A stretch of 64,000 nucleotides of DNA from NCBI GenBank assembly GCA_036583965.1, contig JAZBQD010000027.1:21441001-21505000 (forward strand). The letters run 5' to 3'. Both the position numbers and the translations under genes were made by a program. Under the pieces are notes generated by a model. The model was not told the DNA's origin. It searched no databases and saw only the letters and a program-made list of their open reading frames with translations. Below are positions 25,765 to 39,200 of this stretch, piece after piece. Origin of the DNA: Prunella strophiata (lineage: Eukaryota > Chordata > Aves > Passeriformes > Prunellidae). Position 1 is the stretch's first letter. The number at the start of each line of letters is the position of its first letter.

Positions 25765-26418
25765 CTAGAGAAAAAATAGTTCATTCAGTTGTCTGTTCTA
25801 AGAAACAAGTCACAGAAATTAGAAGTTCTTCAAAAGGTCTATAAATCATGAACACATATCTAAAGAGATAAACCAAACATTTCAGACTATAGCCCTGAAG
25901 CAAATGTCAGTCTTGGATGAAGTCTAAGGTCACTGCTTGTTAGCTTTACATTGTACAAACCAACCTTTCCTTTATTATGCTCAGTCACATTTGATTAACA
26001 GGGTATCCTTGTCACTTGATTTGATTATGCAGTGAAGGTAGATCACTTCAAGCAAGATGTGTTCAAACAAACAGAATACCTTTAGGTTTAAATCATGACA
26101 AAGTACACAATGAGATGACAACTTCTAAAGAGCCAAAAAGAGACCCTTGAGTGGGCACTGTGGCATCTCAACATGACAGTGACACCTGAGATGTCATATG
26201 TAGGATATATTCCAGCATTAGACTTTCCATTTATTTGGTTCACACATGTTTAACTTATTTCTGCAAACTTTTCTTTTCATATTCCATAAACAGTAGATGA
26301 AGGAACAGTCAGTATCAGAACAGTCCTACATAGACAAACACACATCCTAACCTCTCATCTCTAACTGACTCATACAGATAACAAAGAAAACCCCAGCTTG
26401 CTTTTCCAGCACTCATAC
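25765..26418 (-). other. CAMSAP2 intron 3 (654 bases)
   Basis: Short intron between exons 3 and 4 with gtatga donor and tttctctag acceptor. Nothing recognised inside. Confidence 0.85.
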
Positions 26419-26580
26419 CTTGTTTATCCAGTACATGACAGCATCCTCAATGTCATAGGGTACCTCTGTGGCCTGGAAGAAGGTTGAGTACTGCTGAGTG
26501 CATGCCATGACTTTCTCAACGCTGACCATCTCCACAGTGTAAGCCATCATGAGGGTGTCGATCATGGCCAAGTGAGCACT
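26419..26580 (-). CDS. CAMSAP2: CAMSAP2 coding exon 3
   Basis: 162 bases, exactly 54 codons, phase 0 at both ends. It begins SAHLAMIDTLMMAYTVEMVS and ends VPYDIEDAVMYWINK. The acceptor is tttgtcattgtag and the donor gtatga. It continues the conserved region before the calponin-homology domain. Compared with the mammalian protein as I recall it, differences are conservative and sit in the middle (for example VEKVMACTQQYSTFFQATEV), while both ends are identical. It is separated from exon 2 by a 26.8 kb intron but from exon 4 by only 654 bases. Because it is a multiple of three with 0-0 phase, skipping it would not shift the frame. Confidence 0.96.
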
Positions 26581-27296
26581 CTACAATGACAAACACCAAC
26601 ACCTGATCAGTTTGCAAATCAACAGATCCTTCTCATGTGCTGCTTCTGAACATAGCCACATACATGGAAAGACCAAAACTGTGAATGCTGCAAGTTTTCT
26701 GTCTGGTTGTCAGTTTTAAATGAAGAAGAAATGAAAACAAATATAACAGACTTGAGAACACAGATTAAATTGCAAATTAAAATAACTTCTGTAGAAAAAA
26801 TAACACCAAACTTAAAACAACTGAAAGTGAACAGAATAAGCAAGTGTAATGATTCAAACATCACATCACTTTTATCACAGCTAAAGAGATCTTTTAAATT
26901 TGTCACCATAGCAAAACCAAACCCCCCTGACTGATCAATGTTATTTGTAGTGGAAATAAAAGCTGAAACTGTCTGCTAAACAATCTACATGGTCATGAAA
27001 ATGCTGCATTAATATGTGAAAGTTCATCTATATTTAAAGTCCTAATCCAGGAAGAAAACATGATTATACTAATCTTCAGTAAAAACCCAACAAAATTATA
27101 GAACAACATCTATTTTTCTTCTAATAAACTAGTTATGTTATGCAGATGTAATGTAGGTGCCACAGCTACAGGTGCTCAACTAGGTTTAAAATAATCTATC
27201 TTCCATATAAAGGAGGAGGCACATTTCTTCTGGTGTTATATATTGAAAGACAATGGCTATTTCACAGTTTGTAATAGTTCAAAATAAGCAAAGAAT

Positions 27297-27306
27297 CCCC
27301 CCCCCC
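27297..27306. repeat. C10 homopolymer
   Basis: Ten uninterrupted C, then AAACCC. Length may be uncertain in sequencing. Confidence 0.85.
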
Positions 27307-29598
27307 AAACCCAACACAATAATAAAAAAAAAAGAGGATAACAAGGATTTACATTAGATTCTTGTGATTGAATAACAAAATGATGGTGGCTTTTAGAGGC
27401 AGTGCCTACAGCTAAACACATTTCCTTCTGCTCCATGATAAGAAAAACAGAAACCGTTTTCTAAGTATTAAGCAAGATTTCCCATGGATCAGAACAATTT
27501 CCAAAGACAGTATTTTTAAAACACTGTCTTTAAACACAGCTCACAATGCAAACAAAGATCCCCAACACTTGTTAACATCACCAGTTCAATACTATAAAAA
27601 AATATTCATACAAACATCTCACAAGGTAGCTGTAAGAGCCATGGTAACAGCAATGAACAACATGAGTCACACAGCAATATGCTATCTTATTATCACAGTT
27701 AAGGTAGTTCATGCACATCACTTATTCCAGAATTCTCAGCAGGAAAAAGAACAGATCCACACTATGTGCTGCTCTTAGTGTTTGTGTCATCAATGGAAGT
27801 GATCATGCTGACCTCAGAAGCAGGCAGCAGCACGTACTGCTTTTTTTAAAGCAGTTTTGTTGCTTTGTTTCACAAAAAAGGAAAACTACACTTATAAGAC
27901 ATTCACAGAACTGACAGCCAACCTTCCTGGGACAAGCTTATTGTCCTTGGACCCTGGGTATGGCCTGAGAGCCCTGTCTGCCACAGAGCCCATCTCTGGC
28001 CCAGCAGCAGCAGCAGCACAGCTGGGCAAGGAATCAGCACCTCCTCAGTGCTACCACACTGATGGACTCCGAATAATCTCCTTCCACCACTGTTATTATG
28101 CCTTAGGAGCTCATCTACAGACCTTTAGGGACAAACACTGATATAAGCTCCTAGGTGAATGAGGAAAGTGCTGGGCAGCTGAATCTTGCCACTCAAAGTA
28201 TCCAGAAGGGAAAGGGAATTGCCTGTGAGCAGCCTCATGAGGAGCCTGCAGCCCAGTGTGCAGAGCAGCAATGCTCTACAGGGATGCAGGAGCTGCTCCT
28301 CTGCTGGCCCAGCAATGCAGTGAAGAGGGAACTCCAAATAAAGTATCACATGAACTGTGAGAACAGCCCCCCAAATCCTTGTGGGGGACTGCAGAGCCTG
28401 GGACAGCCATACAAATCCATGCAGTTCTGGCAGGAGTTCCCAGCAGACTGGAGAAAGGTAGCTTAGCATGGGTAACACACAGCAAAGAAGGGAAGATTTG
28501 GATCATCTCTGACACCTGGGGTCACTGCTCTAATAATCTTTCCTTGCTACATCCTGCCTAGTCTGAATGGCACCTGGGTCAAAACACTATTTTCAGACTG
28601 TTTTCAGAACCTCCCCCCAGAAATAAAAAGGAGACATGAAACCAGCAAGAAAATGCTGGATTTGCTTTTTAAGAGGAGGTAGTGCACAAAAATGTGTTCC
28701 AGGCAGACATAAGAGTAGTCTCATAGAGAATGCTACTGCCAGGAGTCATCAAGGCTGATCCAGAACTGTTCACACTGCCTGCTGCACAAGGGGATTCTTT
28801 CCACCCTTTACTCCCTGCCTGTGGGGAGGACACTGCCTTCCATGTGAGGTCTGACAGCCAAGGAAGCTCTCAGAGGTGTGAAAGCAGCATCTTCTTGTCC
28901 AGCTGTTGATCCATGAGCAGTGCCCTGGCTACTACACCTGTGCTCTGAGACCAGCCTGCAAGAAAATCCACCACTGAACTCCCCTGAGGGAACTTAGTAG
29001 CCTTCACCTCCCATGCTGGATCATCAGCTTCTCTGGAAAACAAGTGTTTTTCTCTGGAAAACACCTATGAAGTGGATTGCCAGTGGAGAGAGAAAGCCAC
29101 TCAAGTGTTGCTAGAACTGACAATATGCTCAATACATTATAAATACATTAGAAAAAGTAAATTATTTACAATTAGTTAACTGAGTCTCATTTTCAATGCT
29201 TCTAGCAAATCATTAATGAAGTGCAAACTACTTGAACAAACAGAGGGAAGAATGACCTTAGATAATAATTTGTGCTATCAAAACTAAGTGTAATAAACTT
29301 TTACCAACACTGCCTAGATCCATGTCACAATCTTTATTTCATACAAGCATCTTCAGTCTCAAAAGTGACTCCAAGTTATTTTCTTTATAATCCAGGCAGG
29401 ACATTCAGAAGACTTTTAAAAACTAGTAAATATTGAAAAGAAGAATGAATATTCTGCTGAGAAACAAACAATGAATTGCCACTTTTTTAGCTAGCAAAAA
29501 TCTAACTTTTGATTTTATAAATAGTTTCTTTACTAATGAAAATATTTAAAACTAGTAACATATATGAATTTATTCCCCTAGAAAATTGCAAGCAGCCT

Positions 29599-29626
29599 AA
29601 GTTATCCTAAACATTTAGGATAACTT
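29599..29626. repeat. Perfect palindrome, 13-base arms
   Basis: AAGTTATCCTAAA (29599-29611) and TTTAGGATAACTT (29614-29626) are exact reverse complements with only CA between them. The arms do not extend further. No target duplication or transposon body is evident around it. Confidence 0.9.
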
Positions 29627-32600
29627 ACATCTAAAATAGCTGTTTGTTTGGTTTGGTTTGTTTGCTGGGGTTCTTTTAAAAGGAGTTACAAAAAGAATAA
29701 GAAAACTATGTAATTGCACATACAGCCCTACTGGTTTTCTTCCATTCATTCTGGGAAGAAGAGACCAGCTGTGTTCTTTTACATGTCTTAATTCGCTGTG
29801 CTCAATAAGGAAGACTAAACCAAAAACTGCGCTATAAAAATAGTGTCCTACTCTTCCAAACACAGGCTTTGTCAGCATAACTGCTGAAGATCTCTAAAAA
29901 ATCCCAACTTTTAAGAAATTCTGTTGATAGCAATAAAGTTCTGTTTTTGGGGGTTTTTTTGCCTCTCTCACTGAGCAGCATATTTTAGGTACAGCTAAAA
30001 AAAGAAATAGTGAGAGTTCACTTTTGCTTGCTAGACCTGCAGTTATGAGTGAATTGTGCAAGGAAGCAACATTTCAAATGTGAGGGAGAACCAGGAACCC
30101 CTTGAGCTGGGCAGAAACCGGGACCAGCCGCTCAGCAACGCCTTTGTTCTCCGGACAAACCTGGACACAGCGCCTGAAGGAAGTGCCCAGGAGCAGCTGA
30201 CAACTGGGATGAAGACAATACACTAAATTTTGGTATTTCCTCTGAGGTGGCACCATTCAGATACACAGCCTAAAAAAACCCAGGCAGGATTTTCATGCTG
30301 TCACATACCTCCCACATCCAGAATTGCAGCAAGGCATAAATAAAGATGTATAATTCCAAAAAAAGAAAAATAATTTTAGAGAAATAATTTTAAAATCCCC
30401 CACATGGTAACATAAAATTATACCAAACCATTAGAGAAATATCTTTTTAAAAAGCCAATATCAACACAGCAGCAGTGAACAACACAGGAAATAATACACT
30501 TTTCCCATAAGTGTTATGCAGAGATTTGGTTTAAGCCAGTTCTAAAACCAGTTTTTTTCTTTGATTGCTTCATTACAATGGTGCAAAGTAATAAAGCCTT
30601 AAATAGAACACAAAAATATATTTAAAAAAATACAAAATGCTAGATTCTTACAGGTATTTTATTTTCTAAGACACAAATGTGCTTTTGTCTTTCCCAGCTA
30701 CAGCCTGCAAAGCACACAAGAGTTTTAACTTACTAATCTTAACAATCTCATGTAATTACTGGTTAGTTTCTGCCCTGTAATGTAGGTTCCACAGCTTTTC
30801 ATTCTACTGCTAAATAGTTCAACAAGAAGCTTACTGAACTGCAGAAGAAAAATTATTCTGAGCATGGCTGCTAATGCTTTCCTGCCTGCCTAACATTTGA
30901 TTAGAAAGCTTTTTTCACCTCCATTGAAGAACTGATAACAGCTTCATTAAAAAGTGCACTAAGCAAAAGGTGTATATGATACTGTACACACAGAGACTTA
31001 TGGATAAATACCACAAATTACAGACAGCTCCTACATTGTTACCTGCTACTAAGGCTATTTCTTATATTCCATTAAATGATACTCAGGTCAGGAGTTCCCT
31101 TTTGAACTCCCTCTTTAGGAAAAACATAGACAAACCCATTTCCCACTACAGTACTAGAAGAAAGAGGAAGAAAGAAAACAGAGGATATAATTGTTACCCT
31201 TGTGCTAAATAGAAATAAATAATTAATTCACTCTTTCCTGGAGATTTTTCTTGTAATAAAAGTCCCCTACACTCACTACACTTTGGAGAAGAAATTTGAT
31301 CTTTGACAGACTGGCTTTTGCAAACAGAAATACGTATTGCACAACACATACATATATTTCCAGCTAAATTCACTAAAGATTCTGCCTCAACTGGATCAGG
31401 CACTTGAGCAAAGAACTCAAGATATCAGCTCTCTACATTTAGCTGGAAGATTTTTTGTATCTCCCTTGCATCAGTAGTTAGCATGTAACCAACTTCTTCT
31501 GCCTTCTGAAGACAGAGGTTTGGATTCAGGTACTTTTCACACTCCAGTAAAAAAAAAAAAACAAAACAGTAATTCCAAGGGCTTGATGAAAATTACTCTG
31601 ATTATCAAAAATATAGATGAAATAATTATTGTAGAACACATACTTTAGGAAAAAAGGTAAAACAAGAGTTGCTCATATCCATGGTAAAAGAAAGAGTAAT
31701 AGCAGGTGAGTATGGGCTTAAACACACAGGAAAGCTGTGCCAAAAGCACTGTGAGGATCTCCTTACATACCACTCTAACCCACATCTGTGCACCCAGCTT
31801 CCTTGCAGGTCCTGTGAACAACAGCTTGAGAAGGCTGGCTAGCTTAAGCCTCCAGGCCCCTTTCCCAGAGACCCTCCCCCAGATAATCCAAGTCTCGAAT
31901 GAACCTGCTAGCATAGGAGATATCATCTAAACTCCAAGTCTCAAGTTAAAATTGCAGAATTCCAGCTCAGGGAAAGTATAGGCCAACATTTAAATACTGC
32001 AGGAGGTGAGTAAGGAATTAATGAGCAGAACCAATAGGTGATAACTCTATTACAAATTATTGCTTCATTTGACCAGCATTTTTACAGCAAAATGAAGACA
32101 ATTTTGATACTACAAAGGAAACAAATTCCAAAATATTTCAACCAACAAAATAGAGAATCTGAAGCAGTCAGTTCTGCTCTACTTGATGATTTTTGGATGC
32201 AATTCTTCTCTAGCCTCACACAGTACTTATGCTTAGCACAACCCTAAAATAAGCCCAGTTGTCTAGTTAGTCTTGTCCTGCAAGGGAATGATCATGCTGA
32301 ATTATCTCCTTGCTGTGCAGCCATGAAGAACAAGGGCTTGACTCTCACAGGATGCTTACTCAGCAAGAACAGGCATTACTGAGTCATGCTAAGCACCTTG
32401 AGACAGGTTCTGCAATGCAGAAAGAATGGTTTCTGCTTTCAGTATTTTTATAGCCTTCTCTATTTGGTTAACTTTTTAAATTTAGTAACCTATTATATGA
32501 ATACATATATTAAGAAATCATCGTTGGGCTGACTATACACATCTCACACAGGAAACATAATTCACTTCTATAAAAAGGATTTCTCAGGTACAGATATTGG

Positions 32601-35600
32601 CTGTGTTAAGCATTTTGACAGCACTTATAAGCTTTACCTAAGGTTTCCTCATTATGCTCATTAGGGAGCTTCATAATTTGATTTACTAGCTCAATCCTAA
32701 CTAAATACCTAACAGAGATTCCCAGATTTTCTGGATGACATAACCAAGTGAGACTTGACCTAGTCCAGGACATAGTGAAACAAAATAGCTGCACAACACA
32801 CACTGGAATCAAGAACCAGCAAATGGTGTTCATCACATTATTTGAATTTTGACTTCTTTTATAGTTTCACATGATCTACTTTGAATTTTTTACATATACT
32901 TACCAATTGCAAGTTGCCTGCTCTTATTTACTAGGAGAATCAAGTGCCTGATGGTAAAAACCACAAATGCACTTCAGTGTCTTTATGGGAAGTACTCCAA
33001 GTTTCAAAGATAAATACTGGTAGTTAGTTTAAACTGAAGTAAGAAAGTAACATAGGATAACTGGTAAGACAGTTATACACATTTCAACAAGTAAACAGCA
33101 AGAGCCTCAAATTTCCCAGAGGACTTTGTTTTTGCAGATAATTCAGGATTTTCCTAGAACATATTGTCATATCCTGTCCAGATAAAACAACTCAAGAATC
33201 TCTTACAAAAATTACTTATGTACATTGTCTCCTTGCTCTTATGCTGGTTCAGACCAAGAACAAGCAGTAATAGTATTAAACAACATCTGAATTTCTTATT
33301 TTCACAGCAAGCTCAACTACTCTTTGAAGAACAGAGGAGTAGGAAAAAGAAAAACAAGGCTTTGTCTTATCCATATATCAAAAAAAAAGTAGTTCCCTCT
33401 TCCTGACTCACTCATACCTGCATAGGAATGAAATTAAAACCACTGGTTTAACTTCTCTGGCAGCTCAGCTAACACCTGCGGAGGCAGTTACCACCAGGAA
33501 GTATCAGAGCATATTCATCTCAGAACATCTGCTGAAGGAACCCAGCCTTAGGAATGCTGGAAAACTACCACTTCCTCATGGACAAGCAGGAGCAGGGGCA
33601 AGACAAGGCAGATTTCTACAGAATTTGGGGTGAAGAGTTCGGGGTTGGGTGATCGGTTGGGTTACATACTCCTATAAAAAAGAAGTACGTAAGAGGGGAA
33701 GTTCAGCAAAGAGAAAAAGAGGCAGAGGTCCCAAAATAAAATGTGTGTGTAGGACTGAGGCATTAATCCATGGAGATGAGACTGGAAAAGGAAACAGGGA
33801 TGTCTTCTCCAGTGCATGAAGCCTGGCACTGAGCCTCAGCATCCTGGAAGTCCCACTGACAAAGGCTCCCTGAGCCATGGCTCAGTCTGGGATCAGAGCA
33901 GACTACTTCTGAAACTTTACAGCACACACTTCTAGTTCATCTGTTTGACAGTTAAATATCGACAGCCAGTTCTGAGTAGCAGCTTTTTTAGCCCATCTAA
34001 CTGATATCACACGCTTTCTGACTTACCTGCATTTCAGTTTTGCCTCTTTTTTTTGGATCAAACTAGTTAGTTACTCACACCCTTTATCTCACAATCCTTA
34101 GAAGGTTTAAAGACTTGAATGAATGTAAAATGCCCAATTGATAAAAGGCATGCAGGCAACTTGGTATTACAATAGTAATTTACTAAAAATACACCTAAAG
34201 TAACATAGAACATGATATTTCACATAATTCTCAACATTTAACAAATCTACAGCCTTGGTTTCTGATGAACTGAACTGTAATAATGAGCTTTTCTGCCTAT
34301 AGTACTAATGATGCTTTAATTGCAGTGATGAATAGTACAATATACTGGTTTGTTCAATTAATCTGTTTTAGAAACTGAACTCTCAATATCACTGTTTGTA
34401 AAAAAGGTAAACAAAAAATACAGCTTTTCTACAAGAGAGGAGGTGAAGTTATCTGTGGTTCTTTCCCTCATTTCTCAAACTAAATGAGGATCAAAGTAGA
34501 GCCAAATTATCAATGGAAATCTCCAGCTGAATTGCACACAGTTCTGGGACTGGCCTGCCAGGGTATGTTTTTAAGTGCTACATTCTAGTCAGTTTCCTCC
34601 GGAAATGTGCCTCCCAGCTGGAACTTGTGTGAGACACTTGTCACAATATAAAACTGGAAATACAGACTTAAATTCTCCAGGAAGGCATTTTAAGAACAAC
34701 TTCAGTTATAAACAAGATATTTGGGGTGTTTTGTTGCAAAAACCATCTTTGTTTTTGAGAATTTTTTGAGTTCTTGGTCCAAATTTGTACTCTTATAATG
34801 TATGGAGGAAAGATGTATTATTCAGCAACTTGCATACAGAAAAAAAAATGTAGTATTGAAGCTAATGCCTCTGACATGTGAGCATCCAAGACCTAGGGAC
34901 AGCTTCATTCTGTCACATGTCAAATATCAGCATATTTTTACAAAACTGCTGCTGAAGAGCCTTTGAAAAGCTTCTGTGGCTTTTGTTAAATTGCTGATAC
35001 ACAAAAATCTCTTAAACATGAGAATCTTCATTAGGCTTAGCTTTCTTTGTTAATCTAGCAAAATATTGGCTTAAGAAATTAAAACATGTATGTTCATTTC
35101 AACATAATATCTTCAAATAGAAGGAAACTATTTTCAATGTTTACATGAGAATATGAAATCTTCCTTCATTTGCCTATGAACAGGCTCCTGATAACTTCCT
35201 TGTTGTTTCGTTATTAACCACACAAGGGCAAAGAAATAAGGTCATCATATTCATCACTGTAATGGCAATTACATTAAGGATAGGAGTTATTTTACCTTTT
35301 CTTCAAAGGTTTTAAGGAATACCACATTTATAGACCATAACACAGCATAATAAAACATGAGAGGGAAATTGACCCAGACAAAAATTTTCTGCTAAAATAA
35401 CAGCCAAGGTCAAAAGACATTTCCTACTCTCCTGCTTTAAATGAACTCTATCGGTCATGTTAAATAATTAAAACAGACACACAAAATTATACTGATCACA
35501 AGAAATCTGCTTCTCTATGGCTGTTAATGTAGTAAAACCTTGCAAGTGACAAGCTGCTGACTAATAGCATTACTAAATCAGACAGCTGACCAACATTTTT

Positions 35601-35802
35601 TCATCTACTTATTAAAGGATTAGGACAGGCCAGCCACAACAGTGGCTGCTAAACAAGGATATGGCCTACAGTGATGTTATAGCAGAAGGGGGAAAGGTAC
35701 TTCATGGTTGTTTCAATAAACATATTCAATAGTGTTTCCACTTGTTCGGTTAATCTGGACTAAACACCAAACTTTAGGTCAGATCTTGAACCTCTGAAGC
35801 AG

Positions 35803-35830
35803 AGTATGGGTTCTTCAGTATGGGTTCTTC
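35803..35830. repeat. 14-base tandem duplication
   Basis: AGTATGGGTTCTTC occurs twice head to tail (35803-35816 and 35817-35830), identical copies. Looks like a recent slippage or microduplication. Confidence 0.88.
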
Positions 35831-35985
35831 TACATATGCACACACAGGCATAAAGCAATTGCTTTACTGTAAACTTTAAGATGTGTTTTTTCATTGTCCA
35901 AAGCAATTGTACTAAGGAATGCATTTTATCCTTAAGAAAGAGCAATCTGTGTGCCCTCAGAGAGATCGTGCTGTACCAATAATCC

Positions 35986-36230
35986 TTGTTAATAGATTAC
36001 TTGGACGCGAGGATGTCCACTTCATCTACTGCAGCAGATTTTTGCAGGACATCTGGCAGGAGTCTCCATCACCATAAGCTTCTGCTAAGCACAGGGTCAT
36101 ACCCAGGCTCTGTCTGCATCAGGAACTGCCGCAGACCAACAGGAGCAGACTGGTACCCAGGAAAGGGTTGTGCTGAGGACAGGATACCTACAAGAAGGAC
36201 TACAGCTGCCAACTATCACTCTACTTAAAA
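35986..36230. other. CpG-bearing block with 80-codon frame, function unknown
   Basis: A stretch of higher GC with several CpG (GGACGCGAGG near 36003, CTGCCGC near 36127) inside an AT-rich, CpG-poor intron. One plus-strand frame is open for 80 codons, starting MLIDYLDARMS. I recognise no protein or repeat. An acceptor-like ttgttaatag precedes it, but no consensus donor closes it. It could be a conserved regulatory element, an old repeat or chance. Confidence 0.35.
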
Positions 36231-39200
36231 ATAAAAATCTGGAATTCAAGCAACATACTAATAAAGCAGTGGATTGTCTTTCTATCAGTGTTTCACAAAA
36301 TTGGGAAGGTTGATAACAAAGTAACTAAAGCTCTTCTTGAAAGCTACTTTGGTGAAGGCATGAAAAGTGGTTATCGATATGATACCATCTTCAGGAGGTA
36401 CAATTTCTTATAGAAAATTTTCTTTTGAAAAATTAAATAGGAAATTAGCTTGTAGCCTACGCACAGAAAATATTAAAATGTTTTACCCAAAGAATTAAGA
36501 TAGAAGAGGAGACCACTGTGAACTAGAGGCTACTTATTTAACTGGTGAGCAACGTAAAACAGTTCCCATTCTCATCCTTCACAAGTATCTGTTTGTGAAC
36601 CAGCACTTTTCAGGGCATGGAAATGAATTGTAAAGTCTCCTTCCTCCACCTCTCTTTGGTAATGAAATAATTGCCAGTTCATAAGTCTTTTTAAAGATTA
36701 AAACAATAAACCACACGATCATGTTCTCATTCCTCATGCCTTTTTGGTTTATAATGTTATTATTCCAGGATGTGTTGCATAATTAGTAGCTCTTGAAACA
36801 GTGAAGTCAGCTACAGCAGTAACCTATCCACATTGTAGTAAACAACCATTTTCTTAGGCAAAATATCCCTCCCCCTATTCTCCACAACTAAGGCAAGCTA
36901 AGTAAAAAGCATGGGGATAAATGAAACAAAACAGAAACCAGCTGAAGAGAAAATCACAAGGCAGAAATGGGAAAACTGCTAACTCCTATCCTTTTATTTT
37001 CTACATAATTACTTAAGATGGCAATAACTAGATTGTAAGTAAGCATTTTTTTGCTTACAAGAATACCAATAAATACCAACAGTATTATTTGAAACCTTGT
37101 GCTACAAGCACGAGATATGTCATTGCATGCTGTCCAGAAACCACACATGATGAAATCTTCCCTTTGGCAAAAGCAGTGAGCCCCATACATGAACCTCACC
37201 TTGTTAATTGGAAAGAAGAGGGAAGATGAATGGAGGGAAGGAGCTGGGAAGTATTTTATAGCTGTCCTTAAACAATGGATTCAGAGACCACCAGCTGTAA
37301 ACATGGATAGTACCCACAGTGCCACACAAGGATCAGTGTAGGCTCTGTGCAAGATTCAGGCAGTTCCATTGATTTTCAGCACTGTTTCATTGGCCAAAAG
37401 TGTAAAACCACTGAACAAAAATCTCTGCTGGCTGTTGAACATTTGGAGGAACTGAAAACAGGGTTTTTTTAATGATGTGGAAAAGAAGCTGGTACAGGCA
37501 TTGAGGAATGACATCAAGTCAGGCCAAAATCCCTGGAGAGGTACTGCTGCAAGGACTTAATTGATGTTTTTTCTGATTGGACTGAGTAAAGAAAAGTAGA
37601 AATTGTTGTTTTCCTTTTTTTTTTCTTAATTTCTAAATGCCTTATTTTGCTCTGAGTTTCATGTCTGTGGTTTGTATGGGTTTTTTCCAAATCTCCTTCT
37701 CATTAAAATTAGAAATTGCCTGACATCTGTTCTTTCTTTTCAAGCATCCAAACTCTGAAATCCCATAATCCGTAAATGGGAAAGGACGATTACTGAGAAA
37801 CTTGGCTGAACTACATGTGAGACACATTATGGGACATTTCAGCAATCAGTTTAAAATCATTGGCTTCAAGTGTGTTATTTCAGAGTTGCAGGCAGTATCT
37901 GTAACTTATGTTACCTAAAATACCCAAAGGAAAATTTTATCAAACATAAAAAGCTGGCTGTCTGCATAGGCAAGTCAATCTGTAGTATTTGAAAAAGAAA
38001 AAAATCAATACTGTCATAGAACAAGATGGAATGGGCACTATAAGAAAAGCTGGTATGCAGTTCTCACTGAAGAAGAAATATCACAGGACATGTATTATTG
38101 GTCACAGCTAACAGGCAGGATATATTTCAGCATCTACCTGATCATCCAGACATATGACAAACCCACATCAGTAAGCAATTTTGCCAACAAAAAATCTTAC
38201 AATACACATTATAGATATGAAAGACCGTGCAGAACTTTATATTAAACATGAAAATTTGTCAATATTTTAAAATGTACTTCAAAACATACTTTAGATAATT
38301 TAGGGTTTGCTTAGAAATGTTAATTATTCATACTTAGACACAGAACAGTTGCTATTTTCAGACTTATTACTTCCAAATTATTATTATTATTTCAAGTTCT
38401 GTGTTGGATACGTGTAGACACACATCAAGCAAGGCAAGAAGTACTATAAAGGCCCAAGAATGAACCCAGGCAAGAGGAATGCCAAGCCTACAGGAGAATG
38501 TACACATGGTTTCTCCCTGAACAGACAGCTCTGTGGTATTTTAGCTTCCAGTAAATAATTTGTACTCTGTGTATATAATGCAGCTACACTGGATATATTG
38601 ATTTAATTCATTATTTTATATCCAATGACAGATTAAAGGTGTGGGTATAGACCTGGGCTCTCTCATGAGTGAAGAACTACTTCACAATCTTATAGTTATT
38701 GATGGAGAACAATCACATGTGCACCTGTAATCCTCACTTTAAATAAAGTTTCACTTCAGAAAGACAATTTTACATGCTCACATTGCTGCAAAGAAAAAGG
38801 ACAAATACAAAAACTATTAGGGCAAACTGTTAAGAATATTCACATTAGTACCCATACTTTCTGTTGTGTCTGGAACTCTTCCCATTCATTCTCTTTGCAC
38901 TTGGATGCAAAACAAACTAGCCATCAAAGAGTGTATGGTGTTACACTTGCTATGTGGTTTGGATAGTTCCAAAGTTTGGGAAGAGAGGGGGCTGCTCACA
39001 CACCCATCCTGAGCCACACTCACCTGCCTGAAAGCTACAATGATCAAATGGTGCCAAATAAAGAAAAGGCTTGGTAATAGTGATTCTTCAAACCTTTTAC
39101 TTGGGTACTCTCTAAAATACTTCTATCATTGATTAACATGACCTTTGCAATGACTTTTGAATTAATCCCTGACTATACTGGGATTCTCTTTACATAAATC

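Noticed and set aside
28125..28478. 117-codon minus-strand frame, with overlapping frames on both strands
   Set aside because: Open frames in three or more registers over the same GC-richer block show a composition effect, not coding. No homology recognised and no matching splice phase with CAMSAP2.
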